Shown here piece after piece: positions 24,960-37,200 of a stretch of 64,000 nucleotides of DNA. Below the pieces are notes generated by a model. That model made no database searches. It had not been told where the DNA came from and worked only from the letters and a program-made list of their open reading frames with translations. The stretch spans positions 269,012 to 333,011 of the forward strand of contig CAJNDS010001147.1 of NCBI GenBank assembly GCA_905221605.1, in the 5' to 3' direction. The translations under genes and the position numbers were made by a program. Within the stretch, counting starts at the first letter, position 1. Every line of letters begins with the position of its first letter. The DNA comes from Symbiodinium natans (taxonomy: Eukaryota > Sar > Dinophyceae > Suessiales > Symbiodiniaceae).

Positions 24960-25082
24960 CATATTTTCTACCTATATGTGTATATATATATATCTCTCTC
25001 TATCTATATAAATAAATATATATATATATATATATATATCTATCTTTGTATGTATATATATATATATATACATACTTGTCAC
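24960..25082. repeat. (TA)n-rich tract
   Basis: TATATA runs with CTATCT and GTATGTATA interruptions. Confidence 0.9.
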
Positions 25083-25169
25083 CCCCCCGCCCCCATATTA
25101 TGTTTGTACCTACATAATAAGGCTCCGCACTTCGATAGAAACCCCCCAAAAAGGGGCCCTAGCTTCCCT

Positions 25170-25460
25170 AAACCCTAAACCCCAAACCCTAAACCCTAAA
25201 CCCCAAACCCCAAACCCTAAACCCTAAACCGAAGAGTTCAAGGGCTGATGGACCACGAGCCCGCTCATGTAGGGAAAAGCGGAAGCCTTGAACCCACGAA
25301 CTTTCAACTCCTGGAGCATCGAGCACCACCGGATGAGGGTTTAGGGTTTAGGGTTTAGGGTTTAGGGTTTAGGGTTTAGGGTTTAGGGTTTAGGGTCTAG
25401 GGTTTAGGGTTTAGGGTTAGTAGTTTTAGGGTCAGGGTTTAGGGTTTAGGGCTTCAAGCA
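25170..25460. repeat. CCCTAAA array then TTTAGGG array
   Basis: About 8 CCCTAAA units (25170-25230) and, after about 100 bp, about 16 TTTAGGG units (25334-25455), so the two tracts face each other. Confidence 0.93.
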
Positions 25461-26950
25461 AAGAAACAGGGGCTCCTTGCCGAGGTCAGGCCTCTGGATC
25501 GGCAGGCATCACAATCTCCTTATGACCACCTGGGGGCACGCACACGGCTTGTAATTTAGGGGCCTGTATCCTTACAATGTTTTTGTTCTATTTTTTTTGT
25601 TTCCGGGGGGGGGGTATTCTGGTATCATTACAACGGGGCCATAAGAGAACATGATTCGAAATTCTTGCGACCCCTAGATTAGGCCATCTTCGGACGGAGT
25701 GTTTCCACCAGCTGCCCGCTGCGTCTTACCGGCGGATCCTTTGGAGTGTTGTGTTTTTTCGAACGGCTCCTTTGGATTGATGGGAAACCTCACTCATCCA
25801 AATCTGCATGTACATTTTTGATGCGTCTATCTATGTTCACCTTTGTATTTGTATTTACTTGTATGTTTATTTGCATGCTTATTTGAAAATTACTTGTGTG
25901 CTTCGACATGTTTGCACAAAAGCTTTGGCTTTGGTGTGGAGGAGATCAAAAGGCTGCTGTGGACGCGTTGTGCAGGCGTTCTGCTACACTTGAAACGCAC
26001 AGAAACCCTCCTCGTGTCCAGGCCCGGGCCAAGCAGGTTGCTGCTTTGCGAAATGGTCCAACACCAACCCAAGGCTGCCTTTGGGAGCTTTAAGGCCTTT
26101 AGGCCCTGTACAGCGAGCCTGAACCTGTACAAACAAGGATGCCCTGAGCCCCCCTTTGCCAGCAAACGGCCTCGACGCTTCGTCGCGTGATGCTGGAGCA
26201 GCCAACAGCGGAAGCCATGAGAAAACAGTTGCCCCCGTTGTGTTTGTGTGTTCGCTCGGTTGTCTGTTGGCTTCTGCTGGCTGAGCGGTAGCGCGGCCTG
26301 GCCTCGAAGTTGCTATGCCCGGATGCTGTACATCTGAGCAGCACCGCCATTCAAATAGGGTGCTAGGGGGTGTACATGGTGGACACGAGGCGGGACGAAG
26401 CTCGAAGCTGCGGGAAGTGTGTCATGTGAAAAAAAGTCACGCATGCCGTTTCTGAACGTCCGGTCCCTGCGAACGTCGGAGTTTCGGAGCTTTGGAGTGC
26501 CTGGGGGGGTGTGTGGCTGCCTCTGAACTCTAAGCCCTCAACCCTTAACCCTAACAGCCCTAAACCCGTGCTCGTGCGGCCTTTTCGCCAAGACGCCTGT
26601 CGACACTCAGACACACAGGATAAAGGCGTGTCCGTGCAGTGGGCCACGCTGTCAATGGTGCGTTTGCACGACGTGTGCCGGTTGGACGAGCGGGCACCCG
26701 CGTAGGGCTTCGGGGAAGAATGGAGGGTTCAGGGTCAACGAGGCATGAGGTTTGTAGGGCTACCCCTAAACCCCAAAACCCTAAACCCAAAAACCCTCAC
26801 GGGTAGTAGGTTTAGGGACATCGGGCTGAGGTTGGAGGGCTGCTCGGGCTCGGTCCTTTCACCTCGGGGAGCCCACGTTCGGGCTTGTGGGGGTTGGGTC
26901 CTGTCCGCCTTCGGCTTGGACACTTCCCGGAATTCCCATCAGCCCAAGCT
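25460..26950. other. No recognised gene
   Basis: Minus-strand frames at 26205-25984 and 26925-26830 are open and could be exons, but no family or flanking exon supports them. Confidence 0.4.
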
Positions 26951-26954
26951 GAAG

Positions 26955-27120
26955 GGTCATGGGTTTAGGGTTTAGGGTTTAGGGTTTAGGGTTTAGGGTT
27001 TAGGGTTTAGGGTTTAGGGTTTAGGGTTTAGGGTTTAGGGTTTAGGGTTTAGGGTGTCGGGTTTAGGGTGTGAGGTTCAGCGTTTAGGGTTTAGGGGTTA
27101 GGGGCTTAGGGCTTAGGAGC
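26955..27120. repeat. TTTAGGG array
   Basis: About 14 clean units then decayed ones. Confidence 0.95.
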
Positions 27121-27194
27121 TGTAGGGTCTGGCATCTAGTGACGCGCGTCTTCGGGGCATAGGGTCCAGCAAGTTAGGGTCTTGGGCTTTCTGT

Positions 27195-27250
27195 CACCCT
27201 AAACCCTAAACCCTAAACCCTAAACCCTAAACCCTAAACCCTAAACCCTT
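27195..27250. repeat. CCCTAAA array
   Basis: About 8 units, facing the preceding array. Confidence 0.95.
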
Positions 27251-27254
27251 AGTA

Positions 27255-27965
27255 GTGTAGGCTGAGGGCCTCGGGCTGATGGCTGTGCCTTGGCCTTGAA
27301 ACTTCCGCGCCGCAGTCTCCTTGGCGAAGAGATGCCTGGCCTTGCACTTCAGAAGGGGGGTTTAGGGTTTAGGGTTTAGGGTTTAGGGTTTAGGGTTTAG
27401 GGTTTAGGGTTTAGGGTTTAGGGTTTAGGGTTTAGGGTTTAGAGTGAGACTCCCAGGGGAGGGGGGGCGGTGCTTGGGGTTGCCGCAAACCCTGAACCCT
27501 CAGCCCTAAGCCGTAAACTCTCAGCAGACCTCAACCCTAAAGCCTCAACCCTAAACCCTAAACCCCAAACCCTCAACCCTAAACCCTGAACACCAAACCC
27601 TCAACCCTACATTGTCCCATGTTTGTCGGGCCCCTTGTAGGGTCAACTCTGAGCTTCCTCCCAGGATCCTGAGCAGAAACCCTTGCACCGCATCTCTGGG
27701 GGCTGTCCCAGCTTGGAAAATCGCGCCCGATGATACGGGCGGAAGGCGAACAAGAGAGAGAGTGACATGGAGGGGTTTCGGAAATTAGGGGGGTGCCTTC
27801 TTGGGGTCCTTCTTATAAGGGAATCCTACTGTTTGGTGTTGAAAAGAAGGGTCCCTTTTTTTCGTAAACCCCCACTTGGAGCCCTCCCGTGAATAACCTC
27901 ACTTCCTCGCCGCTTGGCGGCTCGTCGTTCGCCGGCGGCGCCACTTCCACAAAGGCGGGCTTAAG
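27255..27965 (-). CDS. Possible further 3' exons of the channel gene or of a separate gene
   Basis: Two minus-strand stretches look like exons: 27965-27876 (ASLKPAFVEVAPPANDEPPS) and 27350-27255 (KCKARHLFAKETAARKFQGQ). The first is followed immediately by a GT donor that is also the terminus of the family B element at 27772-27873. They could be the low-complexity C-terminus of the channel gene upstream, but no domain confirms this. Confidence 0.35.
27357..27445. repeat. TTTAGGG array
   Basis: About 12 units, beginning right after a G run. Confidence 0.95.
27485..27610. repeat. Decayed CCCTAAA/CCCTCAA tract
   Basis: Mixed CCCTCAA, CCCTAAA and CCCCAAA units. Confidence 0.8.
27772..27873 (-). 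mobile_element. Family B element at an intron 5' end
   Basis: The ends AGGGGTTTCGGAAATT and TTCGTAAACCCCC are imperfect inverted repeats; the core is GGGGTCCTTCTTATAAGGGA and ATCCTACTGTTTGG. On the minus strand it begins GTGGGGGTTTACG, a usable splice donor directly after a possible exon. Confidence 0.78.
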
Positions 27966-28694
27966 ACTTGCCAGGTATGAGAGCCTCAAGACCCCCATCC
28001 CACCCCCAAAGCCCCAAGATTCCCGCGAAGGCCGACACCCAACACCCCCCCATGAACCCTGAACTGCATCCTGAACCCCTTAAGCCCTGCTTAGCGAACC
28101 GAAATTTTGCTGCAAGCCCAACGCGAAGCCTAAAACCTAACAACCCTACACTGGCCCCAACCCCCGAGTGAGCTCGCAAGCTCCTTGCCGGGTGGGGATG
28201 GTTCTTGGGGTGTTTTTGGGGTGGTTTTCGGGTGTGCTAAAGGTGATTCAGGGTTTAGGGGCTTTTGGGGCGTTTTGGGGTTGTATCGTCCCGGAGCTCA
28301 GGTTAGGGGGTTAGGGGCTCCAGGGGTTTAAAACCCTAAACCCCAAAACGCCTCACTCAAAGGCTCCACCGACTCGGACGGTCGTTCGCGAGCGCTGGAA
28401 GAGGGGGGCGCGAGCTGGCGCAGTCCACAGGGACCGAAACCCTGAACCCGCCCCTTTAGAGCGGCCTCTTCGTTGTTGGCTTTCCTTGGGAGAGCTTCTG
28501 GGAGACTGCGCCAGCGCTTCACGGCCCAAGTTGACACCGTCAGAACGCGAGCAGTTCCGCGGAAGGAGCTGCGCGCCCTGCGATGATGCAGCGCAGTTGT
28601 TAAAAGTTGGCCTATCAGCCCTCGCAGCATTCGCTGTTGTTTGCATCCATAAATCCACAATAAAGCCCATAAATTCCAACCCGGCAAGAGGGGT

Positions 28695-31128
28695 CACAGG
28701 ACGTACTGCACGTCGCTGAGCTCCTCCTCCGGCATCTCGTTCAAGGCGTTGAGGAAGAGCCTGGCATGGATCACCAGCTCCGCCGAGATGTCTGCGTGCC
28801 CGGCCGTGATGGACAGGAGCTGCGAGAGGTTCAGGCAGAGGAGGCTCCTTAGGGCTTTTTGTCTGAGCGCCCTAGTTTTGGGTTTGCTTTCTGGCATTGG
28901 GGGTGCAGGGCGTAGGGTCAGTGTTCAGCAACCTCAGAAATCTCAGAATTCGCCCCTCCCCTCAGGGTTGCGGGTTAGGGGTTGAGGAGGCCCGAGCCGC
29001 GTGCATGATCCGGCGACGGCCTGGCCAAGGTAGCGCCACTCGGTCCACAGGCACGGCTCGCACAACCAGTGGCCTGAAGGTGAGGGGTTCGGTGCTTCGG
29101 CGCTTGAAATCGGAAACCGTGCAAAACCAAATCCAACCCCGATCCAAAGCTCCCGAAAACTTTCCAAAGGCTCTCCGAAGCTTCCACGGAGAAGTTTTCG
29201 GAGGATCTTGAAACTTCGTCGCAGCCTCAAGCCCTCCGCAACCCCTTCCCCACCCCCACCCAAGGCCCCCCAAAGCCCTCTTCTGACAAGAAGAAGCCGC
29301 CCCCCCCCCCAAACAGACCCGAACGGCCACAAAACCCCAAACCTCTCACCAGCACCCCCCCCCCCCCCCCCCGCAAAAAAAAAAAAAACGGCCCTTTTTC
29401 ACTGGGCCCGCCTGAGTGGATCCGCAGTGCCTGGTTGTCCATCGCCACCGGCCTCTCCGCCGGGCCCACCGAGTTCCAGGAGGAGCCGTGACGGAGGGTG
29501 AAGGTCTTGGCCTGGCCCAAAATCACCCGCTTGGGGTTTTTTGGGGGCTTTAAGGATTTCAAGGGTTTTTTAGGGTTCTTGGGTTGTTCATGTTTTTTTT
29601 AAGGGTTTTTGGGGGGATGTTGGGCTTTTTTGAGTTTTGAGGGGGGGGGGGGGGGGGTTTTTGGGGTTTTTAGGGTTTTAGGTTTTTAGGGTTCAGGGGC
29701 TTGGGGGTTCGGGGATTAGGGGCTTCAGGGTTATTGAGGTTTAGGGTTGTAGGGGTTTAAGGAGCTCCTACGGGTCTAGGAGTTTAGGAGTGTAGGAGCT
29801 TCGGGTTTAGGTTGTGGTTGAGGGGGACGGAGGGCATGCGGCCGCACTGGCTGGACTCCCAACACACCTCCTCAGGCACCCTCGAGCTAGATTCGACAGA
29901 AAACACTAGAAACCCCCCAAGCCGTGGCCAGAGGGGCCTTCTGCGGGTGACTGCGCTCCCCGGGCGTCACGATGCCCCGGCGCTTGTAGAGCACCTCGGG
30001 TTCAGAATTTTCGGACTCCTCAAACCAACTCAAGGGCCACTCCAGGGTCTGCAGGGTGTTCGGTTTAGGCTTCGGGCTTTCAACCCGAAAACCCGAACCC
30101 TAAACCAGGCAGCCAGGCACCGCAGCAACTTGACATAGCACGTAGAACATGCAACTGGCAGTATCCAACAGAGCGACCCAACCAGCAATCCCCCCCCCAA
30201 AAAAACACACTCAACAGTCCTGAAAGACAGAGCCATTCTGCAGTGTGTTTAAGAAGTGATGCGTTTCAGGAACATGAAATCCCTCTCGACTTCAGGAAAC
30301 TGAATGGAGTGGGCACTTTCAGGTTTCAGGTGTCCGGGTCGGAACTGAACCCTCAAGGGTTCAGAGGTCACTTGCGTAAAAGAAAAGGGGGCTTGAAAGA
30401 ATCGGGCTCCGACATGTTCCGACTGCACGGTTGCCCCCCCCACCCCCCCCCCCTACTCAGGCTCACAAGCACGGTGTAGACTCCAAACAATGGACAGCGT
30501 CGCAAGTTGCGCACAGGCGGGATGGCTCTCTCGTATGTGGGGGGGGGGAACGCGCCGCGCCCTCACCAAATCGCTGCAGGACGGTGAAATCTAAAACCAC
30601 TAGAACCATGGCGTAAGTAAGCCCTGCCACACGACTCAGGAAAAGCCTAAGCCCCAAAACCACCAGCCCAGAAAAGCGGCCAAATCCCTGAAGCAGCCCA
30701 GCTGCCATGTTGAAGGCGACAAAAAGCATGTTCTGGCATGCCAGGCCCGCAGAAAACAGGACCTGCAGCTAGTGCTCCACAAAGGGCTTGGGCTGTGGGA
30801 TCGGGGCTGAGGTCACTGACGTTGCAAGTTACAAGGTTGCGCGAGCTAGGGCGCTCTGGTCTTTCGGATGTGCGACCAGGGTGTGAAGAGGCTTTGCGGC
30901 TACGGGGGGACCCCAAACCCCTTAAAATTCGCCTCGGCTTCCTGCCGAGAAGCGTCTGGAACAAGCAGACCCGGATCGGGCCTCCTTCCCCCTAACCCTT
31001 CCCCCCCATGCCATTTCTGACGCCACCCCCCGCCCTGTGGGACCCCCCCCAATCCCTTGGAGGAGCTGCAAACCGATGCCGTGGAGGGTCCCGCTTGTCG
31101 GTGGCTCCTACAGGGGGAGTGCCTCAAA

Positions 31129-31214
<86 letters not shown>

Positions 31215-34200
31215 ACCCGCTGCCCTTCCTCCCTTTTTTTGCGAAACCCTCTTTCCTCCTTTCCTGTCCTGGGGCCGGCCCGGCTGCCGAGGCGGCGCGC
31301 GCAAGCGTTTACAATTCGCCTAAGCCGCCTTTGCCGCCTAAGCCGCCTAGACCCTTCATGACCCCCTTGAAGAGGAGATTCGGGAGGGAATCGGGGGCTC
31401 CCCGCCTCGTCGGGGGACACCGTCCAATCCTCCAAGCCTCAGGCCAAGAGCCGGTCAAGGGGGTCGTCAGGGGGGTTTGCCAAGGGGGTTGCCAAGGGGG
31501 TTGCCAAGGGGGTTGCCAGGGAGTGCCAAGCGAAAACGCAAGCGTTCCCAATCTACTTGGGGCCTGGGATGCTCCGGGACGCCCTGAGATGCCCTGGGGA
31601 AAGCGTGCACGCGGCTCCGGCCTTTGACGCAGAGATCGCGCTGAAAGCTTGGGTACTTCAGCATCAGCCCCGCAAGCATCCTCGGTTGCTCTCCAGATGC
31701 CCCTAAACCCTAAACCCTAAACCCTAAACCCTAAACCCTAAACCCTAAACCCTAAACCCTAAACCCTAAATAAACCGAGGTGAAAGGGAAAGCAGCTCCC
31801 GAGACCCAAGCGTCTGGTGACGGCCAATAACGGCACCTGAGGGTGCTCCGGGATTTTGCAGGGTTTCACGGGAGCGGACCTCGCAAAGACACCCGCATAC
31901 ACCCCTAGATCGAAACCCCCGAAGAAGGGCCCCAGCCCAAGGGACCCCAAACACCAACCTAAACCCTAAACCCTAAACCCTAAACCCTAAGCCCTAAACC
32001 CTAAACCCTAGACTCACTGCGCACTCCTGTGCAAGGTGCCCCTGCCTAGGGCCTCGCAGCACAGCTGCCCGTGGAGCAGATCTGGGAGGAGCGTGGCCAT
32101 CTCTCCTTGGGTTCCCCTGGGTTTTCGGGTTTAGGGTTTAGGGATGTTTAGGGATGTTTAGGGATGCTTAGGGATGCTTAGGGTTTAGGGTTTAACTTCT
32201 CAGGCACTTCAGGGGAAGCCCCCCCGAAAAAAGCGCGGTTCGAGGCTCGCTTGTTCGGCAGGGACACTCTCTTGACCGTCTGCTTCAGATAGGCCTTGAG
32301 TTGCCTCTCCAGCGCCCAGGACACCGGGAAGGTCTCCAGGAAGTCCTTATCTTGCTGGTTCTTAGTAGGCAAAATCCCCCGAAATATACCCTTTGAGGGC
32401 TTACGCAGGGTACCTAACTCCCCCATTCCCTACTAAGAACCAGGGGGTTATTTATAGAACCATTTTCAGGGTTTAGGGTTTAGGGTTTAAGGGTTAGGGT
32501 TTAGGGTTTAGGGTTTAGGGTTTAGGGTTTAGGGTTTAGGGTTTAGGGTTTAGGGTTTAGGGTTTAGGGTTTAGGGTTTAGGGTTTAGGGTCCCCTTCCC
32601 TAGCATCCCTCAAGGCCCTGCAGAAGCCATGCAAGCGGCTCGCCGTGCAGCTCAAGGCTGCGGCTTGTGCGGGTTTAGGGTTTAGGGTTTAGGGTTTAGG
32701 GTTTAGGGTTTAGGGTTTAGGGTTTAGGGTTTAGGGTTTAGGGTTTAGGGTTTAGGGTTTAGGGTTTAGGGTTTAGGGTTTAGGGTAGAGCCTTCAATTG
32801 GCGGAAACCTCGGATCCCTAGAACCACGCAAAGAGACCCCCAGCCCTCGAGATTTCCGGAGATCCCCGGTCTGTCGGGCGTCCGACAGCTGGCAGTCGGC
32901 CTCCCCTTGCTGCCGCTGCACGCGTCGGATGTCCTTTCTGGTGTTTAAGATTCAGGGTTAGGGTTTCGGGTTTAGGGTTGAGGGTTCAGGGGTTTAGGGT
33001 TTAGGGTTTAGGGTTTAGGGTTCAGGGTTTAGGGTTTAGGGTTTAGGGTCAGGCGGTGTAGGGTTTCGTCCTTTGGGGTTTAGGACAGGGGCTAAGAAGG
33101 ATCCAAGGGCTTGAGGGCTTCAGGGCATTGAATGATGTAATCAGGGCAACGACTGGACTTTGGCCGACGAGCTCTGGGCTCATCCCTCAACCCGGTTTAG
33201 GGTTTAGGGTTCAGGGTTTAGGGTTCAGGGTTTAGGGTTTAGGGTTTGGGGTTTAGGGTTTAGGGTTTAGGGTTTTGGGTTTTAGGGTTTAGGGTTTAGG
33301 GTTTAGGGTTAGGGTTTAGGGCTTGAACCCTTAGACTTTTGGACCCTAAACACCTCACCTGATCAACCTTACACCCTGAAGCCTTACACCCCAGGCCTTT
33401 GAACCCGCCCCTCTCCCAACCCTCTGCAACTGTGGCGGCCCAACAACGTGTGGGGGTTGTAGGGTTCAGGGCTTAGGCTTTAGGCTTTAGGGTTCAGGGG
33501 TTACGGGTCAGGGTTGGGTCCGACATGTCGTTGGTGACGATGGACGTGAACATCGAGGCCTTGGCGAGCCGCCGGGCTGGAGGGAGCTTCGGGTTTAGGG
33601 ATTTAGGGATTTAGGGATTTAGGGATTTAGGGATTTAGGGATTTAGGGATTTAGGGATTTAGGGATTTAGGGATTTAGGGATTAGGGTTTAGGGTTTAGG
33701 GTTTAGGGTTTAGGGTTTACGGTTGAAGGCTTCAGGGTTGAGGGCTCAGGGTGTGGAGGGTTAAGGGCCTCGAGGGTTGAGGATGTGGGTCTTCTTTACA
33801 AGAAATCGGTGGACACCCCCACCTGCAGGGCCAAGACTGCGTTGAGGGCTGAGGGTTTGGAATCCTTTTGGCCAGACTTGGGGGCGAGTCTTGGGCTTTC
33901 GGGAGCAGATGCCTCGCATCCTGGAAGGTAGGACCTTGGCTCCCCTGAAGAGCTCGGGAGCTCCACGGGAGGAAGAGTGGGAGGGAGAAGGAGACAGAGC
34001 GAGAGAGAAGAGAGAGAAGAGAGAGATGCCCACAGTCAATCTGCCGAGCAGGGCGAGCGCCGCAATGAGCCGTGGAGCGCGAAACCACCGAAGCACCAAA
34101 AACCTCCCCGAAACACAGTGCCCCAAAAAGCCCTCCCAAAAATCACCCCAGGCCTTCAACCCTAAACCCTAAACCCTAAACCCCCTAAACCCTAAACCCT

Positions 34201-37200
34201 CCCCAAGCAAGCCCTAAAACCGCTCCCGCAAAAAGGCATCCCAGCGGCCGCCAGCAGCGATGTGGCTGTGGCCGTAAGGGCGATGACCCGCTCCAGCTGC
34301 GTGGCAAGGAGGACCTGGGTAGGGTTTAAAGTTTAGGGTCTGGGGTTTAGGGTCTTGGGTCTAGGGCCTGAAGGGTGACGTCGGGGAGCTGCCCCTAAAC
34401 CCTAAACCCTAAACCCTAAACCCTAAACCCTAAACCCTAAGCCCTAAGCCCTAAGCCCTAAACCCTAAACCCTAAACCCTAAACCCTAAACCCTAAACCC
34501 TAAACCCTAAAGGGTTGTTTGGGGCGTTTGGGGTACAGAGGCCACCCAAAGGGCGTTGTCCGTGGTCTGCGACGGCGGAATTCGGGAGATGGCCCACTCC
34601 TGGATCTGCGCCAGGCTGTGAGATGCAGGGGTTTGGGGGTTTGGGGGTTTGGGACTTGGGGGTTTGGGGGCTTGGGGGCTTGGGGGTTTGGGGGTTTGGG
34701 GGTTTGGGGGTTTGGGGGTTTAGGGTTCAGGGTTTAGGGTTCAGGGTTCAGGGTTCAGGGTTTAGGGTTTAGTTAGGGTCCACGAAAGCAGACAGGCAGA
34801 GATAACGGAGGTATCAAGAGGAATCCATCCCGACCATCTTGACACAGTGCGGAAGGGCTCAAGAGCCTTCGAGGATCCGCGGGGTTTGAGGGTGTCCGAG
34901 TGTTGGGGTTCTGCGCTTCTAAGTCATAAGGTCTCGTCCTTTCGGGCAACCGTTCAAGGTGTTTTGGGGCTGAAAGGCCGCAGCCCTCAGCCTTCCACCC
35001 GAAACCGTGGTACCAAACGCGAAAAGCCCGGGGTCCAGGGAGATCCGGTACTGCTCCAGCACGGATCGACCCAGGAGCTCGCCATGGTCGCCACTCGCCG
35101 CCCACCCGGCCTGGGTGGTGCGTAGGGCTTGAAAAGCTTCCAAAGCTTGCAAGGGCTTTCAAAGGCTTGGGAAGGCTTGAGGTCTTGGGGTGTAGGGGCG
35201 CTTTCAGAATTAGGGGGGGCTGCGGGCTCGTGTTCTTGCTTGATGATCAGGGTTGCCTCCTCCCAGGAAGCCCTACAGCCCTACAACCCTCTCCCTTCGG
35301 GAGGTTCCCCCGTATACTAAGAGCTCCTTAAGAGGGATCAGTAGGGGGTACTATACTCCCGATTAAGGACTTTTTGCTCTAAGCATCCCAACCTCCTCCC
35401 TTCAACCCTAAAACCCCTTCTTCCCGCAATACCTCTCTAGGCTGTAACGGCAATTGCCCTTCGTTGTAGTATTCATCTTCCTGAAGCAACCCTCCCAAGC
35501 CTTGAAACCCTGAACCCCTAAACCTTCTCTTGGGGGCGCAAGGTTTGGGTCTTTCTGCCCTGCGTCCTCCGCCTGCCCGGCCGCAAACCAAGCGCACGTG
35601 AGCAGGTGAACGCCGATCATGCCTGCTTGCTTGCAGGGTTCAGGGGCCTGATACCTTCACCCCCCCCTCCCCCCCAAAAAAAAAACGAAGCCCAACGAGA
35701 TTAGGCAGTAGGGGGGCGACTTCCAGCCCCTAAACCCCAAACCCCAAACCCTAAACCCTAAACCCCAAACCCTAAACCCTAAACCCTAAACCCCAACACC
35801 CTTGCGGAGAGCAAAGTCCAAGATGCAGGCCACCAGGGTGTAGAAGATGTTCGCCGCGGCACGGAGCTGCAGCCTCTGAAGCTCACCTTGGCTTGGGTTT
35901 AGGGTTTAGGGTTTAGGGTTTAGGGTTTAGGGTTTAGGGTTTAGGGCTTAGGGCTTAGGGCTTAGGGTTTAGGGTTTAGGGTTTAGGGTTTAGGGTTTAG
36001 GGCTTAGGGCTTAGGGTTTAGGGTTTAGGGTTTAGGGTTTAGGGTTTAGGGCTTAGGGTTTAGGGTCTAGGGTCTAGGGTTTAGGGTCTTGGGGCTTCAG
36101 AGGGGTGAAAGGGCTTTAAGCAGCTTAGGAGCTTCCATCAGTCTCTTGGTTCAATGAATTCTTGGGTTTATGGCTTAGGGTTTCGCGACTGAGGGTTTAG
36201 GGGTTTGGGGATTTAGTGGTTGAAGCCCTGAACCCCAAACCCGAACCCTCACCCCACCCGAAAACCGAACGAACGGGTCCCCTGAACCTATGAACCCCTA
36301 CATAACCCTGCAACCGAGGCCCTAAGACCCCACACCCAAAACCGAAACCCCCCGTGAACTCCAAGCTTTGGCCTCTAAAACCCGAAACCCTAAACCCTCA
36401 ACCCTCAACCCTAAACCGACCCCTCGAAAACTTGGCACCTCGGCTCCAGCGGATCAGCCACCTGTCAATGCCCCCCCGGGGGCCTACTTGGAGGTTCATG
36501 GGGGGGGGGGGGGGGGGGGGGGTGGGGGCACTTGTAAGCCCATGAACCTTCAAGTACATGAGGGTTTCCGAAATTACGGGTATTGGGGTCCTGGTGTTAA
36601 ATGAATCCTGCTATTTGGCGGACTACATTAGGTCTCTTATGCTCGTAAACTCCCACATTGTTAGGGTTCGGAGGTTCATTTCGAGTTTGGGGTTTCGGGG
36701 GGCTTCAGGGTCAGGGTTCAGGGCTGAGGGTCAGGGAGCTTAGGGGAGGGTGTCATTGGGCCAAATGGAGGCGTCTGGGTCTGAGGCTTTGAAACTACAA
36801 CGCTTCTTGGTGGGGGAGGGCGAGGAGCTGCCTTTGTTCTAAGGCCATACTTCAGAACCCTTTAAAGAAGGTGAGGGACCATATTATGGGACCCTGTGGG
36901 TGGTTGTCAAAATGATGGTCCCTTCTTGGATCGCTACTATAATACGGCACCTACGATTTAGGGTACCCCAAAAAGGGATCATAATTTTGACAACTACCCA
37001 TGTAAGTACCCTTAGACTTTATGAGGGCCGCAACCCCTTTTTCTGATCTTCGGCATCCGCCCTCTCAACTCCCGAAGCACCCACGAGAAAAAGGCGGGCA
37101 GGGGAGGGCGGGCGCCTGACCTGACTGCCCTAAACCTCCGCCTGTTGGTGGTTCATGGCTTGGGGTTTAGGGTTAGGCTGTCGGGCTTAGGGTTCTCAAT

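Noticed and set aside
30463-30729. Hydrophobic minus-strand frame as a separate membrane protein
   Set aside because: A competing frame over the same bases could belong to the channel's nucleotide-binding region; neither could be confirmed, so it was not given its own entry.
31008-31627. Long proline-rich and glycine-rich open frames
   Set aside because: They arise from translating a pure C run and disappear outside it.
33732-34172. Frames of 93-135 residues on both strands
   Set aside because: They run through decayed telomere-like units and a GA-rich stretch without a recognisable domain.
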